From the NCBI RefSeq assembly GCF_003569785.1, contig NZ_KZ984003.1:10474-66538 (forward strand): a stretch of DNA of 56,065 nucleotides, written 5' to 3'. Shown one piece after another: positions 9,952 through 17,725 of this stretch. Position 1 is the first letter of the stretch, and each line of letters opens with the position of its first letter. This stretch comes from Leucobacter sp. wl10 (lineage in GTDB: Bacteria; Actinomycetota; Actinomycetes; Actinomycetales; Microbacteriaceae). Both the position numbers and the translations under genes were made by a program. Under the pieces are notes generated by a model, which searched no databases, had not been told where the DNA came from, and saw nothing but the letters and a program-made list of their open reading frames with translations.

Positions 9952-10353
9952 TTACCCGATGGCGGCGAGCAGTTCGTTGCAGGCTTGTTCGCAGGCCCGG
10001 CACGCGTCGGCGCAGATGCGGCAGTGTTCGTGGTGGCCGGCGTGCTGCTCGCACTCGTCGCCGCAGGACTTGCAGGCCTGGGCGCAGGCCTGGAGTTGGG
10101 CGCAGGTGAGGTTGGCGTCGTAGCCGGTATGCCGGGACAGGACTCGGGCGGTGGTGGCGCAGATGTCAGCGCAGTCGAGGTTAGTGCGGATGCACTTGCG
10201 CAGGTCGGCCACCATCTCCTCGCTCAGGCAGGCATCGGCGCAGGCCGTACATGCCTGGGCGCACGCCACGAGTGCGTCGACGGTGCGGGCGAGCAGGTCT
10301 CGGTCGAGGTTGATCGCGGCCGGGTAGGTGTTCATCATCTCGGCGGTCTTCAT
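9952..10353 (-). CDS. csp: Four-helix-bundle copper storage protein (Csp-like)
   Basis: The 133-residue product is packed with cysteines (17), mostly in CxxxC and CxxC spacing along predicted helices: CAQACTACADAC, CADIC, CAQACKSCGDEC, CRICADACRACEQAC. This is the pattern of the Csp/DUF326 copper storage proteins, which hold many Cu(I) ions inside a four-helix bundle. No signal peptide is present, so it is more like cytosolic Csp3 than exported Csp1. The start at 10353 is chosen because GAGGGAG lies six bases upstream on the minus strand; a start five codons earlier would overlap that site. A CopR-like box lies about 105 bp upstream, linking it to the island's copper response. Confidence 0.88.
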   Translation of the reverse strand: MKTAEMMNTYPAAINLDRDLLARTVDALVACAQACTACADACLSEEMVADLRKCIRTNLDCADICATTARVLSRHTGYDANLTCAQLQACAQACKSCGDECEQHAGHHEHCRICADACRACEQACNELLAAIG

Positions 10354-10457
10354 GGCTTGCTCCCTCATGTGATTGGGTGCGACGCCGGAGCGGACCGGGC
10401 GCCGCAGGGTCCTTCTGACGCTACGGCGTCACGATGGGTGATACGCCGGTGAATCGA

Positions 10458-10477
10458 TGAAGGTTCCATGAAAAACG
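10458..10477 (+). promoter_or_regulatory. CopR-like direct-repeat box 1
   Basis: TGAAGGTTC, two bases, then TGAAAAACG: two half-sites phased 11 bp apart. It lies between csp (minus strand, start 10353) and the end of cueP, so csp is the likely target. This is the weakest of the four copies in the window. Confidence 0.5.
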
Positions 10478-10561
10478 GGGGTCCATCAGGATGGTGAAAT
10501 CGGCGTCTGCCGGCGCGGGCTCTGCGGTGCCCGTCCCCGCTGACCGAGGTGCGTCTCATAC

Positions 10562-11158
10562 TCAGGCGTCAATCCGGAGTGTGGTCAAACAGGTCGCCCC
10601 GTCCTCGCGGGTTGAGAACGGGCTCTGGCCGGTGCGCCCGTCATAGGTGACCTCGATGGTGCCGTCGACCTCGCGCGGAAGCCAGAACCCGACGAAGCCG
10701 TTGTCAAACGTGGTGGCCTGCTCATCGACGAGGACCTCGCCGGTCTCGTCGACGATGCGCACGCCGATGTCCTCGTTGGCCAGCTCGCCGCGACACGTGG
10801 TCAGAGAGTGGTAGTAGCACTCGTGGGTCTGATCGACGTAGGGCGCCACGGATAGATAAAACCGGTCCTCTGCCAGCGGGACCATGACCTCCTGCTCAAC
10901 ATCGGCGAGGACAAGCTGGTCCGCGCGCACGGATGCCATGAGGTCAGTCGGCCGCTCGGCCACGGGCATCCGGTCGAGGTGGTCGACGATCTGCTGCCCG
11001 TCCATGCCATCGAGGTCGTGCGCCGCGAGAAAGTCGGCCTGCGCGGCGGTGTTGGCTGGGGGGCTGGCCGTCGGGCTCGCGTCGGGGGTGGTGGAACATC
11101 CGGCGAGCACCAAGGCGAACGCGGCAAGGAGGATCACGGGTCGTTTCATACAACGCAT
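10562..11158 (-). CDS. cueP: CueP-family copper-binding lipoprotein
   Basis: The 198-residue precursor carries a lipoprotein signal with lipobox LAGC and a Ser/Pro/Thr-rich linker. It then has the CueP-type domain: a DLDGMDGQQIVDHLDRMPV segment, ECYYHSLTTCRGEL with a Cys pair, and a C-terminal CLTTL. CueP is known in enteric bacteria as an envelope copper-binding protein. Here it would be tethered outside the single membrane. The start could also be the third in-frame methionine at 11149, which gives a more standard signal peptide; neither start has a good ribosome site. It is divergent from the SHOCT/oxidase operon, and a strong CopR-like box lies 39 bp upstream. Confidence 0.85.
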   Translation of the reverse strand: MRCMKRPVILLAAFALVLAGCSTTPDASPTASPPANTAAQADFLAAHDLDGMDGQQIVDHLDRMPVAERPTDLMASVRADQLVLADVEQEVMVPLAEDRFYLSVAPYVDQTHECYYHSLTTCRGELANEDIGVRIVDETGEVLVDEQATTFDNGFVGFWLPREVDGTIEVTYDGRTGQSPFSTREDGATCLTTLRIDA

Positions 11159-11196
11159 TCTGTGACAGGCCCACCGACCTCAGTGTGGTCGAGCGT

Positions 11197-11216
11197 TGAA
11201 GATTCGATGAAGATCG
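11197..11216 (+). promoter_or_regulatory. CopR-like direct-repeat box 2
   Basis: TGAAGATTC GA TGAAGATCG is the best copy, with 7 identical bases at the start of each half-site and 11-bp phasing. It lies in the divergent promoter between cueP (minus, 39 bp away) and the SHOCT/multicopper-oxidase operon (plus, 165 bp away), so it may serve either or both. Confidence 0.65.
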
Positions 11217-11381
11217 ACGGGCGGGGCGGGGCCTCGGCGGGCCGATCTGCTTGACTCGATCGGGAGGTTCTCCGCACATGTCGGATGTCACCGATGTCCA
11301 CTGGGATCGAGGGGACGACCAATCCCCCGGTGCATCCTGTGATCCCGGTCCGGAGCGGGCACTGAGTGATGGAGGTGAGGT

Positions 11382-11651
11382 ATGGGTTGGAACTGGGGCC
11401 ACATGGGCGGGTGGGGCATGGTCTGGGGCTGGCTTTTCCTGGCGCTGTTTGTCGTGGGCCTGGTCGTGCTGATGGTGGTCCTGGTCCGGCTGCTGAGCGG
11501 TCGCGATCGGCGGTCCGACGAGGTGCACAGATCAGGGCGGAGTCGGGCCCGGGAGGTGCTCGACGAGCGATACGCCCGTGGGGAGATCGATGACACCGAG
11601 TACGACGAGCGCCGCCGGCGCCTGGACGAGCCGGGGAGGCCTGAGGCGTGA
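11382..11651 (+). CDS. Small SHOCT-domain membrane protein
   Basis: The 89-residue protein starts after a strong GGAGGTGAGGT. It has a Trp/Gly/Met-rich N-terminus (MGWNWGHMGGWGMVWGW), one hydrophobic helix (about residues 17-40) and a C-terminal SHOCT motif, REVLDERYARGEIDDTEYDERRRRLDE. Such proteins often accompany copper and multicopper-oxidase genes in Gram-positive bacteria; the molecular role is unknown. Its stop overlaps the start of the oxidase gene (GTGA), indicating translational coupling. Confidence 0.85.
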   Translation: MGWNWGHMGGWGMVWGWLFLALFVVGLVVLMVVLVRLLSGRDRRSDEVHRSGRSRAREVLDERYARGEIDDTEYDERRRRLDEPGRPEA

Positions 11652-13111
11652 GGCCCATCACTCGGCGGGAGGCGCTCCGGCTCGGCATGCTCGGCGGCTT
11701 CGGCGTCCTGGTCGGTGGGGTGGGGTTGTCGTGGAGCGGCTTGCCCTGGCTAGCCCCGCGCTCCAGCTCGATCGGGGGCGGCGGAGGGTCCCTGGTGGAG
11801 CCGGAGGTGCTGCGCAGCTGGGGCGGGGTGCTGCGGGTCGAACTGGTCGCCGCCCGCCAGGAGTCGACCGTCGCTGGGCGGCGGGCCCGAGTGCTGACCT
11901 ACAACGGCACGGTGCCGGGCCAGACCTGGCTGGTCCGGCCCGGGGATCGCATCGAGGTGCGGCTGCGTAACGAGCTGGACATCCCGACCAACCTGCACAC
12001 CCACGGACTGGAGGTCTCCCCGCAGGACAACGGGGACAACCCGTTCCTGTCCATCGAACCCGGCCAGGTCTTCGACTACCGCTTCGATCTGCCCGCGGAC
12101 CACCCGCCCGGGGTGTTCTGGTATCACCCGCACCGGCACGGCACGGTCGCCGATCAGCTGTTCGGCGGCTTGTACGGTGCCCTGATCGTCGAGGGCGATC
12201 AGGTGCCGGTCAGCCGGGACCGGGTGTTGGTCGTCTCGGACCTCTCGCTGACTGCGGACGGGCAGGTCGCCTCGGTCTCGGGCCCGGAGGTGATGATGGG
12301 CCGCGAAGGGGAGCTGGTGCTGGTCAACGGCCAACACCGGCCGCAGCTGTCGGCGCGTCCCGGGCAGCGGGAACGCTGGCGCGTGATCAACGCGTGCACC
12401 TCCCGCTACCTACGCCTGAACCTGCCCGGACAGCGTCTGGAGCTGCTCGGTATCGACAGCGGCCGCGAACCGGCCCCGCGGGAGGTGACCGACGTGCTCT
12501 TGGCGCCGGGCAACCGCGCGGACCTGCTGGTGAGCATGCGCGCCGGCACCAGCGAGCTGCGCAACCGGGGTCACGACCGCGGCGGGATGGGAATGATGGG
12601 GGGCCGCGGCCTGTCCGGGCCCGGCGCCCTGGCCATACTCACCGTCACCGGGGACGAGGTTGCCGCCCCAGGCCCGGTGCCGGACCCTCCGCCGGTCCCG
12701 GATCTGCGCGAGAAGCCCGTCGCCCGGCAGCGGGAGATCGCGTTCACGATGACCATGGGGTCGATGATGGGCCCCGGCCGGGACATGATGGATCTCGGGT
12801 TCGACGGTCGCGCCTTCGACGCCGACCGGATCGACCAGCAGGTGAGCGCCGGGACAGTCGAAGAGTGGGTGATCGCCAACCCCACCACCATGGACCACCC
12901 CTTCCACCTGCACGTGTGGCCGATGCAGCTCATCGAGAGCGGCGGGCAACCGGTCAACGAGCCGGCCCGGCGCGATGTCGTCAACGTCCCGGCCCAAGGC
13001 CAGGTGCGGGTCCTGGTCGACTTCGTCCGCCACCCGGGGCGCAGCGTCTACCACTGCCACATCCTCGACCATGAGGACGCCGGCATGATGGCCAGCGTCG
13101 AGGCCCGCTGA
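11648..13111 (+). CDS. Tat-exported multicopper oxidase
   Basis: The 487-residue protein begins with a twin-arginine signal (TRREALRLGMLGG) and has a three-cupredoxin layout. All four copper-binding motifs are visible: NLHTHG (His117, His119), WYHPHRHG, HPFHLHVW, and YHCHILDHEDAGMM (from about residue 468) with the T1 Cys, His and Met. A Met-rich insert (RGGMGMMGGRG, TMTMGSMMGPGRDMM) resembles the Cu(I)-binding region of CueO. The likely role is oxidation of toxic Cu(I) outside the membrane. The start is GTG 11648, overlapping the SHOCT gene. The CDF exporter follows. Confidence 0.93.
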   Translation: MRPITRREALRLGMLGGFGVLVGGVGLSWSGLPWLAPRSSSIGGGGGSLVEPEVLRSWGGVLRVELVAARQESTVAGRRARVLTYNGTVPGQTWLVRPGDRIEVRLRNELDIPTNLHTHGLEVSPQDNGDNPFLSIEPGQVFDYRFDLPADHPPGVFWYHPHRHGTVADQLFGGLYGALIVEGDQVPVSRDRVLVVSDLSLTADGQVASVSGPEVMMGREGELVLVNGQHRPQLSARPGQRERWRVINACTSRYLRLNLPGQRLELLGIDSGREPAPREVTDVLLAPGNRADLLVSMRAGTSELRNRGHDRGGMGMMGGRGLSGPGALAILTVTGDEVAAPGPVPDPPPVPDLREKPVARQREIAFTMTMGSMMGPGRDMMDLGFDGRAFDADRIDQQVSAGTVEEWVIANPTTMDHPFHLHVWPMQLIESGGQPVNEPARRDVVNVPAQGQVRVLVDFVRHPGRSVYHCHILDHEDAGMMASVEAR

Positions 13112-13131
13112 CCACAGGACACCCCGGTCCC

Positions 13132-13177
13132 GACGAGCAGGAGAATGCATGAGTGACGAGCAGGAGAATGCATGAGT
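13132..13177 (+). repeat. 23-bp tandem duplication carrying RBS and start codon
   Basis: Two perfect 23-bp units, 13132-13154 and 13155-13177, each contain a GGAGAA ribosome site and an ATG. The first ATG (13149) opens an eight-codon frame (MSDEQENA) that ends in TGA at 13173-13175, overlapping the second ATG (13172), which starts the CDF gene. Confidence 0.9.
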
Positions 13178-14089
13178 AATGACCACGCCGCAGGCGGGCA
13201 CGTCCCCGCCCACGGAGATCGCCGCGCGTTGCGGATCTCCGGGGCATTGACCGGGGTGTACTTCGTCATCGAGCTGATCGTGGGGCTGTGGTCGGGGTCG
13301 GTGGCCGTGCTCTCCGATGCGTTCCACACCTTCTCGGCCGTCGGTGGCGTGCTGATCGCGCTGGTCGCCCAACGCCTCAGCCAGCGTCCGGCCACCGGCA
13401 GAGAGACGTTCGGATGGGGACGCGCGGAGATTCTCGGGGCGCTGTTCAACGGGGTCTTCCTGGTCGTCATGGCCGGATACGTGTTCTGGATGGGGGCGAT
13501 GCGCCTGGCCGACCCGATCGAGCTGCCCACCACGGTGATGCTCTGGGTGGCCGCGGGCGGCATCGTCACCGAACTGATCGCCTTCTGGTTGCTCTACCAA
13601 CGCCAGAAGACCAACCTGAACCTCAAGGGCGCGTTCTGGCATATCCTGCAGACCTTCGTCGGCAGCCTCATCATTATCGTCTCCGCGGTGGTGATCCAGT
13701 TGACCGGGTTCCTGGCGATCGATCCCCTGTTGGGGATGGCCTTCGGGCTGGTGCTGCTGTGGGCATCTTGGACCATCCTGCGCTCGGCGATGCGCGTCCT
13801 GCTCCAAGGCACCCCCGAGCACCTCGACGTACACGAGGCGACCGCACAACTGCGGGATCTGGATGGGGTGGCCGACGTCCACCACGTCCACGCCTGGACC
13901 ATCACCTCCGGGCGCACCGTCTTCTCCGCCCACCTACGCGTGCCCGACCTGCCTGCGACCGGCGACCGGGTCCTGCACCAGGCCACCGCCCTGCTCCAGG
14001 ACCGCTTCGACGTCTACTTCTCCACCCTCCAGCTCGAACAAACCTGCCCGAGCCAAGAGAACGCCACAGACATCGACATCACCAGATAG
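13172..14089 (+). CDS. CDF-family cation efflux protein with altered metal site
   Basis: The 305-residue protein has six predicted membrane helices and a C-terminal cytosolic domain (DVHHVHAWTITSGRTVFSAHLRV), as in CzcD/ZitB exporters. Those use a proton gradient to export Zn, Co or Cd through a HxxxD site in TM2 and another in TM5. Here TM2 reads DAFHTFSA and TM5 reads WHILQTFVGS, so both aspartates are replaced (Ala and Thr) while both histidines remain. Substrate specificity may therefore differ; in this copper context a soft metal is possible. The gene follows the oxidase by about 60 bp and starts at the second copy of the duplicated initiation region. Confidence 0.88.
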   Translation: MSNDHAAGGHVPAHGDRRALRISGALTGVYFVIELIVGLWSGSVAVLSDAFHTFSAVGGVLIALVAQRLSQRPATGRETFGWGRAEILGALFNGVFLVVMAGYVFWMGAMRLADPIELPTTVMLWVAAGGIVTELIAFWLLYQRQKTNLNLKGAFWHILQTFVGSLIIIVSAVVIQLTGFLAIDPLLGMAFGLVLLWASWTILRSAMRVLLQGTPEHLDVHEATAQLRDLDGVADVHHVHAWTITSGRTVFSAHLRVPDLPATGDRVLHQATALLQDRFDVYFSTLQLEQTCPSQENATDIDITR

Positions 14090-14148
14090 CTCACCACCCT
14101 GCGCATGGCCTCGCCGACGGGTGGCGCGCTCTTTGGGAGAATAGGGGC

Positions 14149-14853
14149 ATGATTTCGATGGGTGGCCTGCCGCGCGTGCTCGTCGTGGACGACGAGGAGC
14201 CGTTGGCGAGATTGGTGGCGAGTTACTTCGAGCGCGACGGGTTCGAGGTCGAGACGACGGGCAGCGGTCGCGAGGCGATCAACCTGACTCGGCAGCTTGA
14301 CCCGGGCGTGATCGTCCTCGACCTCGGTCTGCCCGGGATCGACGGGGTCGAGGTCTGCCGCACGGTGCGCACCTTCTCGGACTGCTACATCGTCATGCTC
14401 ACAGCGCGGGTGGAAGAGGTCGACAAGCTCATCGGCCTGTCGGTGGGCGCCGACGACTATGTCACCAAGCCGTTCAGCCCGCGTGAACTCCTCGCCCGGG
14501 TGCGGGCCATGCTGCGCCGCCCGCGTTCGAGCCTTGACCCGGACGCGCAGACCAGACGGTTCGGTGCCCTGACGGTGGACGCCGCCGGCCGCGAGGTCCA
14601 CCTGCACGCAGAGCCGGTGGAACTGACGCGCACGGAGTTCGACGTGCTGGCCGCGCTGGCGGCCCGACCGCGGATGGTTTTCACCCGGCGCCAACTCATC
14701 GAGGCGGTCTGGGGTGAGGGCTGGGTGGGTGATGAACACCTGGTCGACGTGCACATCGGGCATCTGCGGCGCAAGCTCGGCGACGATCCCACCACCCCGA
14801 TCTTCATCAAGACCGTCCGCGGGGTGGGGTACCGGATGGGCAGCGGCGAATGA
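14149..14853 (+). CDS. OmpR-family response regulator (CopR-like)
   Basis: The 234-residue protein has an N-terminal receiver (VLVVDDEE, phospho-acceptor Asp58 in VIVLDLGLPG, switch Lys in YVTKPF). A winged-helix effector domain follows, ending VDVHIGHLRRKLGDDPTTPIFIKTVRGVGYRM. ATG 14149 is taken as the start; ATG 14158 is also possible. Its TGA overlaps the kinase ATG. Position within the copper cluster and the OmpR-style direct repeats at four copper promoters make it the likely binder of those boxes. No box is seen in front of its own gene. Confidence 0.92.
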   Translation: MISMGGLPRVLVVDDEEPLARLVASYFERDGFEVETTGSGREAINLTRQLDPGVIVLDLGLPGIDGVEVCRTVRTFSDCYIVMLTARVEEVDKLIGLSVGADDYVTKPFSPRELLARVRAMLRRPRSSLDPDAQTRRFGALTVDAAGREVHLHAEPVELTRTEFDVLAALAARPRMVFTRRQLIEAVWGEGWVGDEHLVDVHIGHLRRKLGDDPTTPIFIKTVRGVGYRMGSGE

Positions 14854-15971
14854 CACGGCTGTCGGGACTGGCTGCGCGCCTGCTCGCAGCCACGGCGGTT
14901 GTCGTGTTCGTGGGCTGGGCGACCGCCTGGGTGGTCGTGGCCGCCGTCGGCCCCGCCATCTTCCATGACCACATGATCCGGGGCCAGGCAAGTGAGCCCG
15001 GCGTGGTCCAACACGCCGGGGAGGCCTTCCAGTCCGCCTCGGCACTCTCCTTGGCCGGGGCGTTGCTCGCCGCCCTAGTCGCCTCTGTCGTGGTGAGCCT
15101 GTTCCTGGCTCGGCGGGTCAACGGCTCTCTGGTGGCGGCCACCGACGCCGCCCACCGCGTGGCAGCCGGCGATCATTCCGCTCGCGTGCCCCGGGTAGGG
15201 CTGGGCCGGGAGTTCGACGACCTGGCCGAGGCGTTCAACACCATGGCGACGGACCTGGCGGAGGTCGAGACAACCCGCACCCGGATGCTGGGGGACCTCG
15301 CTCACGAGATGCGCACCCCGCTGGCCACCCTCGACGGTTACCTCGAAGCCATCCTGGACGGGGTGCGCGGCGCCGACGAAGAGACGATCACGCTGCTGCG
15401 GGACCAGGTCGCCCGCTTGTCCCGGCTCGGGGAAGACATCGCGCTGGTGACCACGGCAGAGGAGGGCGGGCTGACGATGCACCGCCGGGAGGTCACCGTC
15501 ACCGCCCTGCTCGCCGCGGCGCACGCCGAGGCGCAGGCGCGCTACCTGGAGCGTGGCGTCCGCCTGGAACGGGCGGTCTCGGCCGCAGCGGCACAAGCCC
15601 GGGTGGACGCCGACCCCGACCGGCTCGCGCAGGTGCTGACCAACCTGTTGGACAACGCCTTGCGGCACACCCCGGCTGGCGGACGAGTGGAGCTGAGCGC
15701 GGAACGACAGGGGCCGGCGGTCCTGCTCCGGGTGGCCGACGACGGAGAGGGCATCACGGCTGAACACCTCCCCCGCCTGTTCGACCGGTTCTACCGGGCC
15801 GACACGGCCCGGGACCGCGCCCACGGCGGGTCCGGGATCGGGCTCGCGGTCGTCGACGCCATCGTCCGCGCCCACGGCGGAACAGTCAACGCCACCAGCG
15901 CGGGACCAGGCCAGGGCGCCACGTTCACCGTGACGCTACCGGCGGACGGCTTCGCTACCGCCGCCGGGTGA
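14850..15971 (+). CDS. Sensor histidine kinase (CopS-like)
   Basis: The 373-residue membrane kinase has TM1 at about residues 8-34, a short extracytoplasmic loop holding AIFHDHMIRG, TM2 at about 62-85, then a HAMP linker. The H-box is LAHEMRTPLATL (His152). The catalytic domain has the N-box LLDNALRHTP, the G1 box DDGEGI and the G2 box GSGIGLAV. The loop's His/Met pair (HDHM) could bind metal, which would fit copper sensing at the cell surface, but this is inference. It is coupled to the regulator by an ATGA overlap. Its last 36 bases overlap the end of the convergent membrane-protein gene. Confidence 0.92.
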   Translation: MTRLSGLAARLLAATAVVVFVGWATAWVVVAAVGPAIFHDHMIRGQASEPGVVQHAGEAFQSASALSLAGALLAALVASVVVSLFLARRVNGSLVAATDAAHRVAAGDHSARVPRVGLGREFDDLAEAFNTMATDLAEVETTRTRMLGDLAHEMRTPLATLDGYLEAILDGVRGADEETITLLRDQVARLSRLGEDIALVTTAEEGGLTMHRREVTVTALLAAAHAEAQARYLERGVRLERAVSAAAAQARVDADPDRLAQVLTNLLDNALRHTPAGGRVELSAERQGPAVLLRVADDGEGITAEHLPRLFDRFYRADTARDRAHGGSGIGLAVVDAIVRAHGGTVNATSAGPGQGATFTVTLPADGFATAAG

Positions 15972-16322
15972 GCGGTCTGCCGAGGGATGCTCGGCCGGCG
16001 GTGGGGCATCGGCGCCCCGGTGCGGGTGACCATGGGCGCCGTGGCCCATGAACATCATGCCGATCATCATCAGCGGGCAGGCGAGCAGGGCAGCCAGTGG
16101 AAGCGCTTCACCGAGCGAGCGGCCTGCGGCGAGCAGGGCCAACACGACCAGCGCAGCGATCCCTAGTATGCCGTGAGCAGGTGCGAACGGTGGTTGGTGT
16201 GCATGGGATGCTTCTCCTTGATCGTCGGCGCGGACGGGGAAGATCGTCGCCACGGCCCAGATGCCGAGGGTGACATAGAGCAGGACGACCGCCGTGAGCG
16301 TCAACCAGATGGTGGGTGCCAT
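15936..16322 (-). CDS. Small membrane protein with His/Met-rich C-terminus
   Basis: The 128-residue product starts at ATG 16322, after GAGGAG on the minus strand. It has an N-terminal helix (TIWLTLTAVVLLYVTLGIWAV) and two more hydrophobic stretches near residues 47-65 and 70-90. After the latter come MMIGMMFMGHGAHGHPHRG and a Pro/Ser-rich tail. The Met and His clusters suggest metal binding near the membrane; no family function is recognised. It is convergent with the kinase and shares a 565-bp upstream region with the DUF305 gene, where a CopR-like box lies. Confidence 0.7.
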   Translation of the reverse strand: MAPTIWLTLTAVVLLYVTLGIWAVATIFPVRADDQGEASHAHQPPFAPAHGILGIAALVVLALLAAGRSLGEALPLAALLACPLMMIGMMFMGHGAHGHPHRGADAPPPAEHPSADRSPGGGSEAVRR

Positions 16323-16887
16323 GTCCGCTGCTCCTCGTTCAATCCCACCTTCGGGCACGTCGCTTGTGCTTCGGGTAGAGGAATGACGAAGAAACCCTGA
16401 AGCCTCCAGCCAGCCTCCGCCTCGGTGGAGGCCTGCCCGATGTCCGCTGGGCGAATCAGGACGGAATCGAGTCCACGCGCGACCGACAGCGCCTCGTTGC
16501 CCCTCCTGCCCCCGCCGAAGACTGCTGCATGAGGCGCGGCTCGCCACTGGTCCTGGATTTCCCCGGAGGTCCAGGATCTTTTCGGGCCCACGCGAGCGAT
16601 GCTCCACGACCCCGGCCGAGATGGCGCACGACCTGGCTTGGTGAGGCGACCCGAGGTGTCGCGGTGATCTTCCGGGTTCGGTCGCGAATGCTTACTGGTG
16701 GTCAGCTGGCCGGTGCACCCACGGTGGGCGGGTCACGCGGCGGGCCCTTCGATCGCGCGCGCCACGAAGGTCTCGACCGGATTCGATGAAGAGGTGATGA
16801 AGATCGGCCGCCCGGCTGGTGGCAGTTCCCGTGTTCTTGCTTCACTCGGAGGGAACCCTACGTCACCGTCTTTAGGAGCAGTTCCCC
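16323..16887. other. Divergent intergenic region with CopR-like box
   Basis: This 565-bp region separates the small membrane protein (minus) and DUF305 (plus) genes. I see no coding frame with family motifs. The only clear signal is the direct repeat at 16787-16806. Confidence 0.5.
16787..16806 (+). promoter_or_regulatory. CopR-like direct-repeat box 3
   Basis: TGAAGAGGT GA TGAAGATCG, phased 11 bp, on the same strand as the DUF305 gene and 81 bp before its start. The downstream half-site is identical to that of box 2. Confidence 0.6.
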
Positions 16888-17529
16888 GTGAAGATCACCT
16901 CCCGCTTAGCCGCTGGTGCCAGCGCGCTTGCCCTCGCCCTGACCTTGGCCGCCTGCGGCAGTCCGCAGGACCAGGGTGAACCGACCGGGCCCGGCACCGT
17001 GACCCAGGACCCGGGTGGGACGCAGACCAGCGGGCCGGCCGGTGAGGGGGAGATCGATCAGGCCCACAATGGCGCCGACACGATGTTCGCGCAGATGATG
17101 ATCGTCCACCACGAGGGCGCCATCGAGATGGCCGACCTGGCCGTGGAACGGGCCGCCTCGGAGGAGGTCCGGACCTTGGCCGAGGGCATTTCCGCCGCCC
17201 AGGGGCCAGAGATCGAGCAGATGACCTCCTGGCTGGAAGCCTGGGGTGAGAGCACCACGCCGATGGACGACATGGAAGGTCACGGCGGCATGGACATGGA
17301 TGGGATGAGCCAGGAGGAAGCCATGGCCGAACTCGAAGGACTATCCGGGACCGAGTTCGACCGGCGGTTTCTGGAGTTGATGATCGCCCACCACGAGGGC
17401 GCCGTAACCATGGCCGAGGACGAACTCACCGACGGGCAGAACCCCCAGGCGCGCGAACTCGCACAGAAGATCATCGACGACCAGCAGGCCGAGATCGCCG
17501 AGATGGAGCAGCTGCACCAGACCCTGTGA
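16888..17529 (+). CDS. DUF305 lipoprotein (CopM-like)
   Basis: The 213-residue lipoprotein has signal and lipobox TLAAC and a Pro/Gly/Thr linker. Two DUF305 repeats follow, each with the signature MMIVHHEGAIEMADLA or LMIAHHEGAVTMAEDEL. Between them lies a Met/His-rich MEGHGGMDMDGM loop. DUF305 proteins, such as cyanobacterial CopM, bind copper outside the cytoplasm. The start is GTG 16888. A CopR-like box lies 81 bp upstream. The class I aldolase gene is 196 bp downstream and could be co-transcribed. Confidence 0.9.
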   Translation: MKITSRLAAGASALALALTLAACGSPQDQGEPTGPGTVTQDPGGTQTSGPAGEGEIDQAHNGADTMFAQMMIVHHEGAIEMADLAVERAASEEVRTLAEGISAAQGPEIEQMTSWLEAWGESTTPMDDMEGHGGMDMDGMSQEEAMAELEGLSGTEFDRRFLELMIAHHEGAVTMAEDELTDGQNPQARELAQKIIDDQQAEIAEMEQLHQTL

Positions 17530-17725
17530 CCACCCCTCGACTGGCGGCGGTCCCCCCTCCCCCACAAACCCAAGGCGGGCCACCGCCCACCGCGCGAGGC
17601 GGCGGCATCGTCAAGTTCGGTGACCTTCAACGCGCAGGGGCACTTCCTGTGGCTGGCCATCGACAGCGAGCGAATTGCGGGAACCGATTCGCCGAACGAA
17701 GAGGAGAAACACGAGGAACTGACGT

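Noticed and set aside
12410..13933. A 507-codon minus-strand frame across the oxidase and CDF genes
   Set aside because: It is antisense to two well-supported genes, has low-complexity His/Gln/Asp/Arg composition, and is explained by GC-rich codon structure.
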